A stretch of 64,000 bases of DNA. Source: Lysobacter enzymogenes. GTDB taxonomy: Bacteria > Pseudomonadota > Gammaproteobacteria > Xanthomonadales > Xanthomonadaceae. Position 1 is the stretch's first letter; each line of letters opens with the position of its first letter. The notes below the pieces were generated by a model, which saw nothing but the letters and a program-made list of their open reading frames with translations, had not been told where the DNA came from and searched no databases. Location: positions 2,418,001 through 2,482,000 of the forward strand of contig NZ_CP067396.1 in the NCBI RefSeq assembly GCF_023617245.1. The letters are read 5' to 3'. A program made the translations under genes and the position numbers. This document shows positions 8,343-15,814 of this stretch, in pieces.

Positions 8343-10643
8343 ATGCCCAAGCACCTTGGTGCTCCCCGCCGCCGTACCCTGCGCAGCCACAAGCTCGCGC
8401 TCGCCGTCGGCCTGACCTTCGCCTCCTCCGTCGCCTTCGCCCAGGACGCCCAGCCCGCCGCCGCGGCGCCGGCCGAAGGCGAGGCCAAGACCCTCGACGC
8501 GCTGATGGTGACCGCCCAGCGCAAGGTCGAGCGCGCCAAGGACGTCCCGGTCGCGCTGACCACCGTCGACCGCGAGAAGCTGCACGTGCTCGGCTCCGGC
8601 GGCGGCGACATCCGCTTCCTGTCCGGCCGTCTGCCCAGCCTCAACATCGAATCCTCGTTCGGCCGCGCGTTCCCGCGTTTCTACATCCGCGGCCTGGGCA
8701 ACACCGACTTCGACTTGAACGCGTCGCAGCCGGTGTCGCTGGTGTACGACGACATCGTGCTCGAGAACCCGCTGCTCAAGGGCTTCCCGGTGTTCGACCT
8801 GGAGAACGTCGAGTTGCTGCGCGGCCCGCAGGGCACGCTGTTCGGCCGCAACACCCCGGCCGGCGTGGTCAAGTTCGAATCGGCCAAGCCGACCCGCGAG
8901 CTGACCGGCTACGGCCAGATCTCCTACGGCACCTACGGCACCACCAACTTCGAAGGCGCGATCAGCGGCCCGCTGAGCGAGAACTGGTCCGGCCGCGCCT
9001 CGGCGATGTACCAGCGCCGCGACGACTGGGTCGACAACACCAATCCCAACGGCCCCGACCGCAAGCTGGAAGGCTACGACGAATCCGCGCTGCGCCTGCA
9101 GCTGCAGTACGACGGCAGCGACACCTTCCATGCGCTGTTCAACGTGCACGCGCGCCGCCTCAACGGCACCGCGCGCCTGTTCCGCGCGATGCTGTTCAAG
9201 AAGGGCACCAATGATCTGTTCGACGGTTTCGACGTCGACAAGGTCGGCATCGACGGGCGCAACTTCCAGAACCTCAAGACCCACGGCGCCAGCGCCAAGC
9301 TGAGCTGGGACCTGTCGAACGAGCTGACCCTGTATTCGATCACCGGCTACGAGTCGGCCGAATCGCTGAGCCGCGGCGACATCGACGGCGGCATCGGCGC
9401 GGCGTTCCTGCCCGGCGGCAGCACCCCGGCCGGCATTCCGTTCACCGCCGAATCGGCCGACGGTTTGCCCGACCACCGCCAGTGGACCCAGGAATTCCGC
9501 CTGGAATCCAACTACAGCGGCCCGTTCAACTGGCAGGCCGGCCTGTTCTATTTCGACGAAGACATCACCGTCGACAGCCTCAACTACGACACCCTCGCCG
9601 GCGGCATCCAGGCCGGCCACGCCCAGCAGAAGCAGCGCAACAAGGCCTGGGCGGCGTTCGGCTCGGTCGAGTACGCGGTCACCGACCGCTTCAAGCTGCG
9701 CGGCGGCCTGCGCTACACCCAGGACAAGAAGGACTTCGCCGCCAGCGTGCTGCAGAGCGCGCCGTTCGGCGCGCCGGTGTCGGGTCCGTTCAAGGTCAAG
9801 ACCGACGTCGACGACGTCAGCTGGGACGTCAGCGGCGTGTTCCAGGCGACCGACGAGATCAACCTCTACGCCCGCGTCGCCAAGGGCTTCCGCGCGCCGA
9901 GCATCCAGGGCCGCCTGCTGTTCCAGACCCCGCCGCAGCCCTCGGTGGCCGACGCGGAGAAGGTGATTTCGTACGAGGCCGGCATCAAGGCCGACCTGTT
10001 CGACAAGCGCGCGCGCCTGGGCGTGGCGCTGTTCCGCTACAACGTCGACAACCAGCAGATCAACGCCGTCGGCGGCGCGCTCAACCAGACCATCCTGCTC
10101 AACGCCGACAAGACCGTCGGCCAGGGCGTGGAAGTCGACTTCGACGCCTACGTGACCGACAACCTGATGGTGACCTTCGGCGCCAGCTACAACGACACCG
10201 AAATCAAGGACGCCAACCTGTTCGTGGCCCCGTGCGGCGGCGGCTGCACCGTCACCGATCCGCTGGTGGTGCGCAACGGCCAGACCCTCGCGGCGATCGA
10301 CGGCAACCCGCTGCCGCAGGCGCCCAAGTGGGTCTACAACCTGACCGCGCGCTACAGCGTGCCGCTGGCCAACGGCAACGAGTTCTACGTGTTCACCGAC
10401 TGGGCCTACCGCAGCGAAGTGAACTTCTTCCTGTACGAGGCGCGCGAGTTCCGCGGCAAGTCGCTGACCGAAGGCGGCCTGCGCGTGGGCTACATGTGGG
10501 ACAACGGCCGCTACGACGTGGCCGTGTACGGGCGCAACATCCTCGACGATGTGCGCGCGGTCGGCGGCATCGACTTCAACAACCTGGTCGGTTTCGTCAA
10601 CGACCCGCGCATCGTCGGCGTGGAGTTCAAGGCGCAGTTCTGA
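8343..10643 (+). CDS. TonB-dependent outer-membrane receptor
   Basis: A 766-residue receptor. A signal peptide ending VAFAQ is followed by an Ala-rich linker and a TonB-box-like DALMVTAQRK, then a plug domain (about residues 50-165, with VELLRGPQGTLFGRNTPAG) and a 22-strand-type barrel ending in Phe (VEFKAQF), the usual BAM recognition end. It takes up a siderophore or other large nutrient using energy from TonB-ExbB-ExbD. The ligand cannot be read from sequence. The start at 8343 gives a compact signal peptide; an ATG nine codons earlier is possible. No regulator or transport partner adjoins it, though an exbBD pair lies at 55518-56651. A strong terminator follows. Confidence 0.92.
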   Translation: MPKHLGAPRRRTLRSHKLALAVGLTFASSVAFAQDAQPAAAAPAEGEAKTLDALMVTAQRKVERAKDVPVALTTVDREKLHVLGSGGGDIRFLSGRLPSLNIESSFGRAFPRFYIRGLGNTDFDLNASQPVSLVYDDIVLENPLLKGFPVFDLENVELLRGPQGTLFGRNTPAGVVKFESAKPTRELTGYGQISYGTYGTTNFEGAISGPLSENWSGRASAMYQRRDDWVDNTNPNGPDRKLEGYDESALRLQLQYDGSDTFHALFNVHARRLNGTARLFRAMLFKKGTNDLFDGFDVDKVGIDGRNFQNLKTHGASAKLSWDLSNELTLYSITGYESAESLSRGDIDGGIGAAFLPGGSTPAGIPFTAESADGLPDHRQWTQEFRLESNYSGPFNWQAGLFYFDEDITVDSLNYDTLAGGIQAGHAQQKQRNKAWAAFGSVEYAVTDRFKLRGGLRYTQDKKDFAASVLQSAPFGAPVSGPFKVKTDVDDVSWDVSGVFQATDEINLYARVAKGFRAPSIQGRLLFQTPPQPSVADAEKVISYEAGIKADLFDKRARLGVALFRYNVDNQQINAVGGALNQTILLNADKTVGQGVEVDFDAYVTDNLMVTFGASYNDTEIKDANLFVAPCGGGCTVTDPLVVRNGQTLAAIDGNPLPQAPKWVYNLTARYSVPLANGNEFYVFTDWAYRSEVNFFLYEAREFRGKSLTEGGLRVGYMWDNGRYDVAVYGRNILDDVRAVGGIDFNNLVGFVNDPRIVGVEFKAQF

Positions 10644-10675
10644 CCGCGTCCCGGCGTCCGCGAGCGATCGCATCG

Positions 10676-10704
10676 AACGGCCCGCTTCGGCGGGCCGTTT
10701 TTTT
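10676..10704 (+). terminator. Rho-independent terminator of the TonB receptor gene
   Basis: A GC-rich stem built from CGGCCCG and CGGGCCG with a short loop, followed by seven T residues at 10698-10704. Confidence 0.9.
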
Positions 10705-10740
10705 GCGGGGACGGTATCCGCGAGGCCCGGCTCCGCTCTT

Positions 10741-10823
10741 GTGGGAGGGCCTTCAGGCCCGATGCCGTTCGCTCGGATCGCCGCGATCTGGCACAAGAGC
10801 ATCGGGCCTGAAGTCCCTCCCAC
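10741..10823. repeat. Inverted intergenic repeat, family A
   Basis: Arms 10741-10763 (GTGGGAGGGCCTTCAGGCCC) and 10801-10823 are near-perfect complements. Related copies lie at 11459-11541, 32475-32559 and 60980-61063. The middle part, around GGATCGCCGCGATCTG, is shared with the copy at 11459. Confidence 0.85.
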
Positions 10824-10967
10824 TAGAGCCCGCAACGGTCCTGCGGGAGCCGACTGCCGTCACCGAAGCGAACCGTGACCGCAGTGGCCGTCCGCGCGCC
10901 GCGCCGGGCAAAGCCCGCCTCGACGCGCTATCGTTCCGCCACCTCCCCAGCGAGCGCGAGCTTCGCC

Positions 10968-11453
10968 ATGACCATCGCCTACGATTTCTCCGCCGTCGAC
11001 ATCGACGGCCGCGACCAGTCGCTCGACCGTTACCGCGGCAAGGTGCTGCTGATCGTCAACGTCGCCTCCAAGTGCGGCTTCACTCCGCAGTACACCGGCC
11101 TGGAAAAACTGCAGCGCGACTACCAGAGCCGCGGCTTCGACGTGCTCGGCTTTCCCTGCGACCAGTTCGGCCACCAGGAGCCGGGCGACGAGGCCGAGAT
11201 CAAGGAATTCTGCGCGCTGACCTACGACGTGAGTTTCCCGATGTACAGCAAGGTCGACGTCAACGGCGACAAGGCGCACCCGCTGTGGAAGTGGCTCAAG
11301 GACGAGAAGGGCGGCTTCCTCGGGATCGACGCGATCAAGTGGAACTTCACCAAGTTCCTGGTCGGCCGCGACGGCCGCGTGCTCAAGCGCTATGCGCCGA
11401 CCGACAAGCCCGAGTCGATCGCGGCGGACATCGAGAAAGCGCTGGCGGCCTGA
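10968..11453 (+). CDS. Glutathione peroxidase family protein (cysteine type)
   Basis: A 161-residue thiol peroxidase that reduces hydroperoxides using thioredoxin or glutathione. The peroxidatic residue is Cys in NVASKCGFTPQY. The other tetrad residues are visible: Gln in the FGHQEPG stretch, and Trp and Asn in IKWNFTKFLV. Length and motifs match the short bacterial GPx/BtuE group, without selenocysteine. The start at 10968 fits the family N-terminus (MTIAYDFSAV); the frame is open 31 codons further upstream but that part looks non-coding. There is no signal peptide, so it is likely cytosolic. It is flanked by family A repeats and has no operon partner. Confidence 0.92.
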   Translation: MTIAYDFSAVDIDGRDQSLDRYRGKVLLIVNVASKCGFTPQYTGLEKLQRDYQSRGFDVLGFPCDQFGHQEPGDEAEIKEFCALTYDVSFPMYSKVDVNGDKAHPLWKWLKDEKGGFLGIDAIKWNFTKFLVGRDGRVLKRYAPTDKPESIAADIEKALAA

Positions 11454-11458
11454 CGCCT

Positions 11459-11541
11459 GTGGCAGGGCCTTCAGGCCCGACGCTTTTGTTGCCGATCGCC
11501 GCGATCTGAAACGAGAGCGTCGGGCCTGAAGGCCCTCCCAC
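11459..11541. repeat. Inverted intergenic repeat, family A
   Basis: Arms at about 11459-11483 and 11517-11541 are complementary around GCCTTCAGGCCCGACGC. It sits directly after the glutathione peroxidase stop and could form the 3' hairpin of that transcript. Confidence 0.8.
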
Positions 11542-11562
11542 CAAGCTGGCGCCTGCGCCAAA

Positions 11563-11765
11563 CCGTCATCCCCGCGAAGGCGGGGATCCAGAGACTTCGG
11601 CGTCATACCTCGGTGAAGCCCTGGATGCCCGCCTTCGCGGGCATGACGGCAGGAAGGTTTCGCCGCGACTCTCGCAAACCGTCATCCCCGCGAAAGCGGG
11701 GATCCACAGACTTCAGCGTCATGCTTCGGTAAAACCCTGGATGCCCGCCTCCGCGGGCATGACGG
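11563..11765. repeat. Array of four REP-like palindromes, 58-bp period, family C
   Basis: Four 29-bp units start at 11563, 11621, 11679 and 11737, exactly 58 bp apart, in alternating orientation (CCGTCATCCCCGCGAAGG, then CTGGATGCCCGCCTTCGC, and so on). The two 116-bp halves are also alike between the palindromes, so a two-palindrome unit was duplicated. No gene lies in 11454-11817. Confidence 0.9.
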
Positions 11766-11817
11766 CGGGCAGGCGCGACGCACGAAGGTTGCGACGCGCC
11801 CTGAAAACTTGCGCGCC

Positions 11818-13011
11818 TCAAGCCGGTTTCGGCGCCGGCGCCGAAGCCGGGCCCAAGCCCGCCGGCACGCGCCGCTTGCGCGCTTTCAAGCCGAAGCACG
11901 GCCGCAACAGCGGCACCCGCCGGACGATCTCGTGCAGCACGAAGCAGCCCGCCACGGTGCCGGCCAGCACGATCGCCGGTTCCGCGACCGGGCCGAACTT
12001 CAGCGGCAGGATCCAGTAGGCGATCAGCACGATCAGGCTCTGGTGCAGCACGTACCAGGGATAGACCGCCTCGGTCGCCCACGGCAGCCAGCGCAGCGGC
12101 CGGTTCAACAACTGGTGCGACCAACCGAGGATCGCGCACAGCGCGGTCCAGATATAGGCGCTGCGCAAGGTCCAGATCAGGTACTGCACGGCGTCGGGCA
12201 CGTCTTCGGGCAGCAGCTTCAGCAGCGCGAGGTAGGCTGCGAACAGCAGCGGCGCCAAGGTCAGCGTGCGCCGGCGCAGCCGGGTCAGCTCGGCCCACAG
12301 GCCGGCGTCGTTGCCGAGCCAGTAGCCGTAGAGGAACACGGTGAAATAGATCGCGTGGCGATGCCAGTCGTGGATCAGGTCGCCGGTGTCCGCGAAGTGC
12401 GGCTGCAGCAGGATCGAGAACAGCGCCAGCGGCAACGCCGGCAAGGCCAGCAGCGCCCAGCCGCGCAACGAGGCCAGCGCGGCCTGCAGCCGCGACCCGG
12501 CGCGGCTGCGCAGCAGCGGCAGCAAGGCGGCCAGGACCACGGTGTAGACCCACAGGTAGGCCAGGTACCACAGGTGGTTCCAGGTGAAGCCGTACTGCCA
12601 GCCGTCGAACGCGCCCTGCGGCCACGGCTTGAACTGGTAGTAGCGCAGCAGGAAGGCGCCGAAGCCGGGTTCGACCAGGCCGTTGGCCACGCCCTGGGCG
12701 TACGGCTGGATCGGCACCACGACCAGGCAGCCGAAGGTCAGCGGCAGCAGCAGGCGCCAGCTGCGCTCGGCCAGGAACCGGCCCGCGCCGGTGCCGCGCA
12801 GCAGGAAGTGCACCGACAGGCCGGAGATCAGGAAGATCAGGTCCATGCGCCAGCGGTTGACCAGCAGCATCGGCCACTGCAGGCCCTCGGACAGGTGCGT
12901 GCTCTTGAGGTGCCAGCCCCAGTCGGCGACGTAGAGCATGGCGCAGTGGTAGAGGATCAGCAGGCAGAAGGCGAGGGCGCGCAGAGCGTCGATGTCGTAG
13001 CGGCGTTGCAT
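11818..13011 (-). CDS. Membrane acyltransferase, acyltransferase-3 family
   Basis: A 397-residue integral membrane protein with about ten hydrophobic segments. It opens with the family signature YDIDALRALAFCLLILYHCAM (residues 5-25; the Arg and the His are the conserved residues) and has a DLIFLISGLSVHFLL segment near residue 60. It also shows the later YPWYVLHQSLIVLIAY motif. Such proteins move acyl groups onto glycans or lipids at the inner membrane. This one is close to the OpgC/acyltransferase-3 type, and its substrate is unknown. The basic Lys/Arg-rich C-terminus probably faces the cytosol. It is divergent from the LytTR regulator at 13166 with 154 bp between, a layout that suggests but does not prove regulation. 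Confidence 0.88.
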   Translation of the reverse strand: MQRRYDIDALRALAFCLLILYHCAMLYVADWGWHLKSTHLSEGLQWPMLLVNRWRMDLIFLISGLSVHFLLRGTGAGRFLAERSWRLLLPLTFGCLVVVPIQPYAQGVANGLVEPGFGAFLLRYYQFKPWPQGAFDGWQYGFTWNHLWYLAYLWVYTVVLAALLPLLRSRAGSRLQAALASLRGWALLALPALPLALFSILLQPHFADTGDLIHDWHRHAIYFTVFLYGYWLGNDAGLWAELTRLRRRTLTLAPLLFAAYLALLKLLPEDVPDAVQYLIWTLRSAYIWTALCAILGWSHQLLNRPLRWLPWATEAVYPWYVLHQSLIVLIAYWILPLKFGPVAEPAIVLAGTVAGCFVLHEIVRRVPLLRPCFGLKARKRRVPAGLGPASAPAPKPA

Positions 13012-13165
13012 GGTCGGTCCGCGCTGGGAGGAGGGGCGAACCTTGCCGGTTCAATCACTTGCGCGGCGCCGCGGGGTGACCGGACGGGGCGCGGCGGGGA
13101 CGGAACGCGGTCCGCGGGGACGACCGGTTGCCGTCCCGGGCCGCGCGCGGGCGAGAATGCGCGGC

Positions 13166-14089
13166 ATGAACGCCGATGCTTCCGCGGCCCTCGCCGCCGT
13201 CCCGCCCGCCACCGCCGCCGAGCCCGAGCGCGGCGCCTGGGACCGCTACCGACCCTGGCGCCGGCCGGTCGAGATCGCTTTCTGGGTCGCGCTGTTCGCG
13301 GTCAACGCCGCCGCCGGCACCCTGACTTCGATCATCGACATCCACCGCTACGGCCTGGACATCCCCGACTGGGCGCCGCTGGTGTGGGAGACCAGCAGTT
13401 GCGCGACCGCGCTGGCGCTGGTGCCGGCGCTGGTCTGGTTCACCCGCGCGGTGCCGCTGCAGCTCGACGGCTGGCGCCGGACGCTGGCCCTGCACCTGCT
13501 CGCCAGCGTGGTCTGGTCGGTCCTGCACGTGGTCGGCATGGTCGCGATCCGGCAGGCGGTCTACGCCAGCGTCGGCGAACGCTACGAACTGGGCGGCTGG
13601 GGCATCAACCTCGTCTACGAATACCTCAAGGACGCGCGCTCCTACGGCTACATGGTGCTGTGGATCGAAGGCTACCGGCTGCTGCTGCGGCGCTTGCAGG
13701 GCGAAGCCAGCGTGCTGGCGCCGCCCGACGACCTGCCCGAGCCGGCCCAGCCCGAGCGCCCGGAGCGCTTCCTGGTGCGCAAGCTCGGCAAGGAGTTCCT
13801 GGTCGCGGCCAACGAAGTGGAGTGGCTGCAGGCGTCGTCCAACTACGTCAACCTGCGCGTGCGCGGCCGCGACTATCCGCTGCGCAGCACGATGGCGGCG
13901 ATCGAGGGCCAGCTCGATCCGGGACGCTTCGCGCGCGTGCACCGCAGCTACATCGTGAATCTGGATTGCGTCGGCGAAATCGAACCGCTGGAGAGCGGCG
14001 ACGCCCGCATCACCATGCGCGACGGCAGCCACGTGCCGTGCAGCCGGCGCTATCGCGCGGCGTTGCGGCGCGATCGGCGGGCGGGGTGA
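13166..14089 (+). CDS. Membrane-bound LytTR-type transcriptional regulator
   Basis: A 307-residue protein. Residues about 35-190 hold four hydrophobic segments (for example VEIAFWVALFAVNAAAGTL). A Pro-rich linker follows, then a LytTR DNA-binding domain (about 205-300) with EVEWLQASSNYVNLRVRGR, GRFARVHRSYIVN and a closing CSRRYRAALRR. It therefore looks like a one-component regulator that senses something at the membrane and binds DNA directly. The ATG at 13166 is preferred; another lies nine bases upstream, and longer extensions are Arg-rich and unlike the family. It is divergent from the acyltransferase gene and convergent with the TlpA-like gene. Confidence 0.88.
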   Translation: MNADASAALAAVPPATAAEPERGAWDRYRPWRRPVEIAFWVALFAVNAAAGTLTSIIDIHRYGLDIPDWAPLVWETSSCATALALVPALVWFTRAVPLQLDGWRRTLALHLLASVVWSVLHVVGMVAIRQAVYASVGERYELGGWGINLVYEYLKDARSYGYMVLWIEGYRLLLRRLQGEASVLAPPDDLPEPAQPERPERFLVRKLGKEFLVAANEVEWLQASSNYVNLRVRGRDYPLRSTMAAIEGQLDPGRFARVHRSYIVNLDCVGEIEPLESGDARITMRDGSHVPCSRRYRAALRRDRRAG

Positions 14090-14126
14090 GCCGGCGCGCG
14101 GCGGGCGCAACCGCCGCGCCGGCGCT

Positions 14127-14753
14127 TCATCCGCCGGGCTTGCGCGCGGCCCGCGGCGGCAGCAGCGGCGCCAGTTCGCGCACGAACTGCTCGATCTTCT
14201 CCGGCGAATAGCCGCGGTGCGCCTGCACCAGCTTGCCGTCGCGGTCGACCACGAACAGGTTCGGCACCGTGCGCACGCCGTAGTAGCGCGCGGCGCTGCC
14301 GGGGTCGCGGATGAAGTCCAGGTCCAGGTCCGGGTTCAGGCGCAGGAATTCTTCGTAGTCGTGCCGCGGTTCGTTGAGGTTGACCGCGATCACCTGCAGA
14401 TGCTCGCGGCCGACCGAGCGCTGCAGGGTCGACAGCATCGGCAGCTCGCGCCGGCACGGCGCGCACCAGCCGGCCCAGAAGCTGATGACCACCGGCTTGC
14501 CGCGGTAGTCGCTGACCTTGACCGGTCGGCCGCTGCGGTCGAGTCCGAGGAAGTCGGGCGCGGGATCGCCGAGCGCGGGCGCGGCGGACGCGGCACGCGC
14601 GGGTTGCGCCGCCGCAGGGGGCGCGGCGGGGGCGGGCGTTTGCGCCGACGTGCTCGAGTAGACGCCCGCGCAGGCGAGCGCCACGAGCAAGCCGGCCAGC
14701 GGCCTCAGCCGGCGCAAGGCTTCACTTCTCGACGAAGGCGCGCTCGAACACAT
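14127..14753 (-). CDS. TlpA/ResA-like periplasmic thioredoxin
   Basis: 208 residues from the ATG at 14753. An uncleaved or cleaved leader (LRRLRPLAGLLVALACAGVY) and an Ala/Pro linker precede a thioredoxin-like domain with the active site WCAPC in ISFWAGWCAPCRREL, and a cis-Pro in VRTVPNLFVV. TlpA-like proteins reduce or oxidise periplasmic thiols, often for cytochrome maturation. The ATG overlaps the 3' end of fpr by 32 bases. A TTG at 14717, just past the fpr stop and following GAGAAG, would remove 12 residues and give a cleaner signal peptide, so the start is uncertain. It is probably cotranscribed with fpr. Confidence 0.88.
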   Translation of the reverse strand: MCSSAPSSRSEALRRLRPLAGLLVALACAGVYSSTSAQTPAPAAPPAAAQPARAASAAPALGDPAPDFLGLDRSGRPVKVSDYRGKPVVISFWAGWCAPCRRELPMLSTLQRSVGREHLQVIAVNLNEPRHDYEEFLRLNPDLDLDFIRDPGSAARYYGVRTVPNLFVVDRDGKLVQAHRGYSPEKIEQFVRELAPLLPPRAARKPGG

Positions 14754-15531
14754 ACTGCCCCGGCGTGCCGATGCGCGGCGCGGCGACGAAGCCGCGGCGG
14801 TCGAGGATCTCGCGGAAGTCGGCGAGCATCTGCGGGCTGCCGCAGATCATCGCGCGGTCATGTTCGGCGTCCAGTGGCGCCAGGCCGAGCTGGTCCGCCA
14901 TCCGGCCGCTGTCCATCATCTGGGTCAGGCGGCCGCGCTGGTCGCGGCCGTCGAAGACGAAGTCCTCGCGGGTCACCGCCGGGTAGTACTTGAGCTTGGC
15001 CGCGATCTGCTCGCCGAGGAACTCGTGCTGCGGCAATTCGTTGACGATGTAGTCGCGGTAGGCCAGGTCCTGCTCGCTGCGCACGCCGTGGCAGAGCACG
15101 ACGTTCTCGAAGCGTTCGTAGGTCTCCGGGTCCTTGATCACCGACAGCCACGGCGCGAAGCCGGTGCCGGTGCCGAGCAGGTACAGGTTGCGGCCCGGAT
15201 GCAGGTCGTGGATCAGCAAGGTGCCGGTCGGCTTGCGCCCGACCAGCACGCTGTCGCCGGGCTGGATCGACTTCAGCCGCGAGGTCAGCGGGCCGTTGGG
15301 CACCTTGATGCTGAAGAACTCGAGCTGCTCTTCCCAGTTGGCGCTGGCGATCGAGTACGCGCGCAACAGCGGCTTGACCACGCCGGCCTCGTTCGGCACC
15401 TGCAGGCCGATCATCACGAACTGGCCGTTGTCGAAGCGGAAACCGTCGTCGCGGGTGGTGGTGAAGCTGAAGTAGTCGTCGGTCCAGTGACGGACGTCCA
15501 GCACCGTCTCGGTGCCAAAGGCGGAGGACAT
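14722..15531 (-). CDS. fpr: Ferredoxin--NADP(+) reductase
   Basis: A 269-residue FAD enzyme that moves electrons between NADPH and ferredoxin or flavodoxin. The FAD-binding motif RAYSIAS (about residue 59) is followed by an NADP-binding region with LLGTGTGFAPWLSV, CHGVRSEQDLAY and CGSPQML. The C-terminus YVFERAFVEK matches the bacterial subclass with a short end after the aromatic residue. The start at 15531 (MSSAFGTETV) fits the family; upstream in-frame codons fall in repeat DNA and before the putative promoter. A -10-like TACAAT at 15565-15570 and a Fur-like palindrome at 15579-15597 lie just upstream. Fpr is known to serve iron release, Fe-S repair and oxidative stress. The TlpA-like gene follows with overlap. 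Confidence 0.93.
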   Translation of the reverse strand: MSSAFGTETVLDVRHWTDDYFSFTTTRDDGFRFDNGQFVMIGLQVPNEAGVVKPLLRAYSIASANWEEQLEFFSIKVPNGPLTSRLKSIQPGDSVLVGRKPTGTLLIHDLHPGRNLYLLGTGTGFAPWLSVIKDPETYERFENVVLCHGVRSEQDLAYRDYIVNELPQHEFLGEQIAAKLKYYPAVTREDFVFDGRDQRGRLTQMMDSGRMADQLGLAPLDAEHDRAMICGSPQMLADFREILDRRGFVAAPRIGTPGQYVFERAFVEK

Positions 15532-15564
15532 TGCGCGGTGGGCTGTGGAGCGGGGCGGACGGGT

Positions 15565-15570
15565 ATTGTA
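15565..15570 (-). promoter_or_regulatory. Putative -10 element of fpr
   Basis: Reverse-strand TACAAT, 33 bases before the fpr ATG. It matches the -10 type seen before several genes of this window. Confidence 0.5.
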
Positions 15571-15578
15571 CTCGATTG

Positions 15579-15597
15579 GATGAGATCGATTCTTATC
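15579..15597. promoter_or_regulatory. Fur-box-like palindrome upstream of fpr
   Basis: The 19-bp reverse-strand sequence GATAAGAATCGATCTCATC is an imperfect palindrome matching 11 of 19 positions of the classical Fur consensus. It sits in the -35 area of the putative fpr promoter, where a repressor could block transcription. Confidence 0.35.
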
Positions 15598-15605
15598 TTG
15601 GAGAA

Positions 15606-15703
15606 GTGAGCGGAGAGGAGAGTGAGAAGTGAGCGGAGAGGAGTGAGGAGTGAGCGAAGGCAGGATTCCGCCCTTGCTCACTCCTCACTCCTCTCCGCTC
15701 ACT
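15606..15703. repeat. 28-bp perfect inverted repeat with extra direct copy
   Basis: Arms 15628-15655 and 15676-15703 are perfect complements (core GTGAGCGGAGAGGAGTGAGG) around a 20-base loop. A 15-base direct copy of the arm start lies at 15606-15620. Its purine-rich composition differs from the other repeat families. It lies between the divergent fpr and tex genes. Confidence 0.85.
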
Positions 15704-15814
15704 CCTGCCCCTCCCGGACCCCAAAACCCTAGTCCTGTCAACGGGTTCCCCCATCCCCCCAGCATTGCGACAATCCACGCGCGCCCCGCGGTCGGGGCTA
15801 GACGATTGGAAACG

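Noticed and set aside
8079..10835. 918-codon leftward open frame
   Set aside because: Antisense shadow of the TonB-dependent receptor; no domain or start signal.
11563..11765. Regularly spaced repeats as a CRISPR array
   Set aside because: Units alternate in orientation, the spacers are related to each other, and there are no cas genes. It is a REP/BIME-type array.
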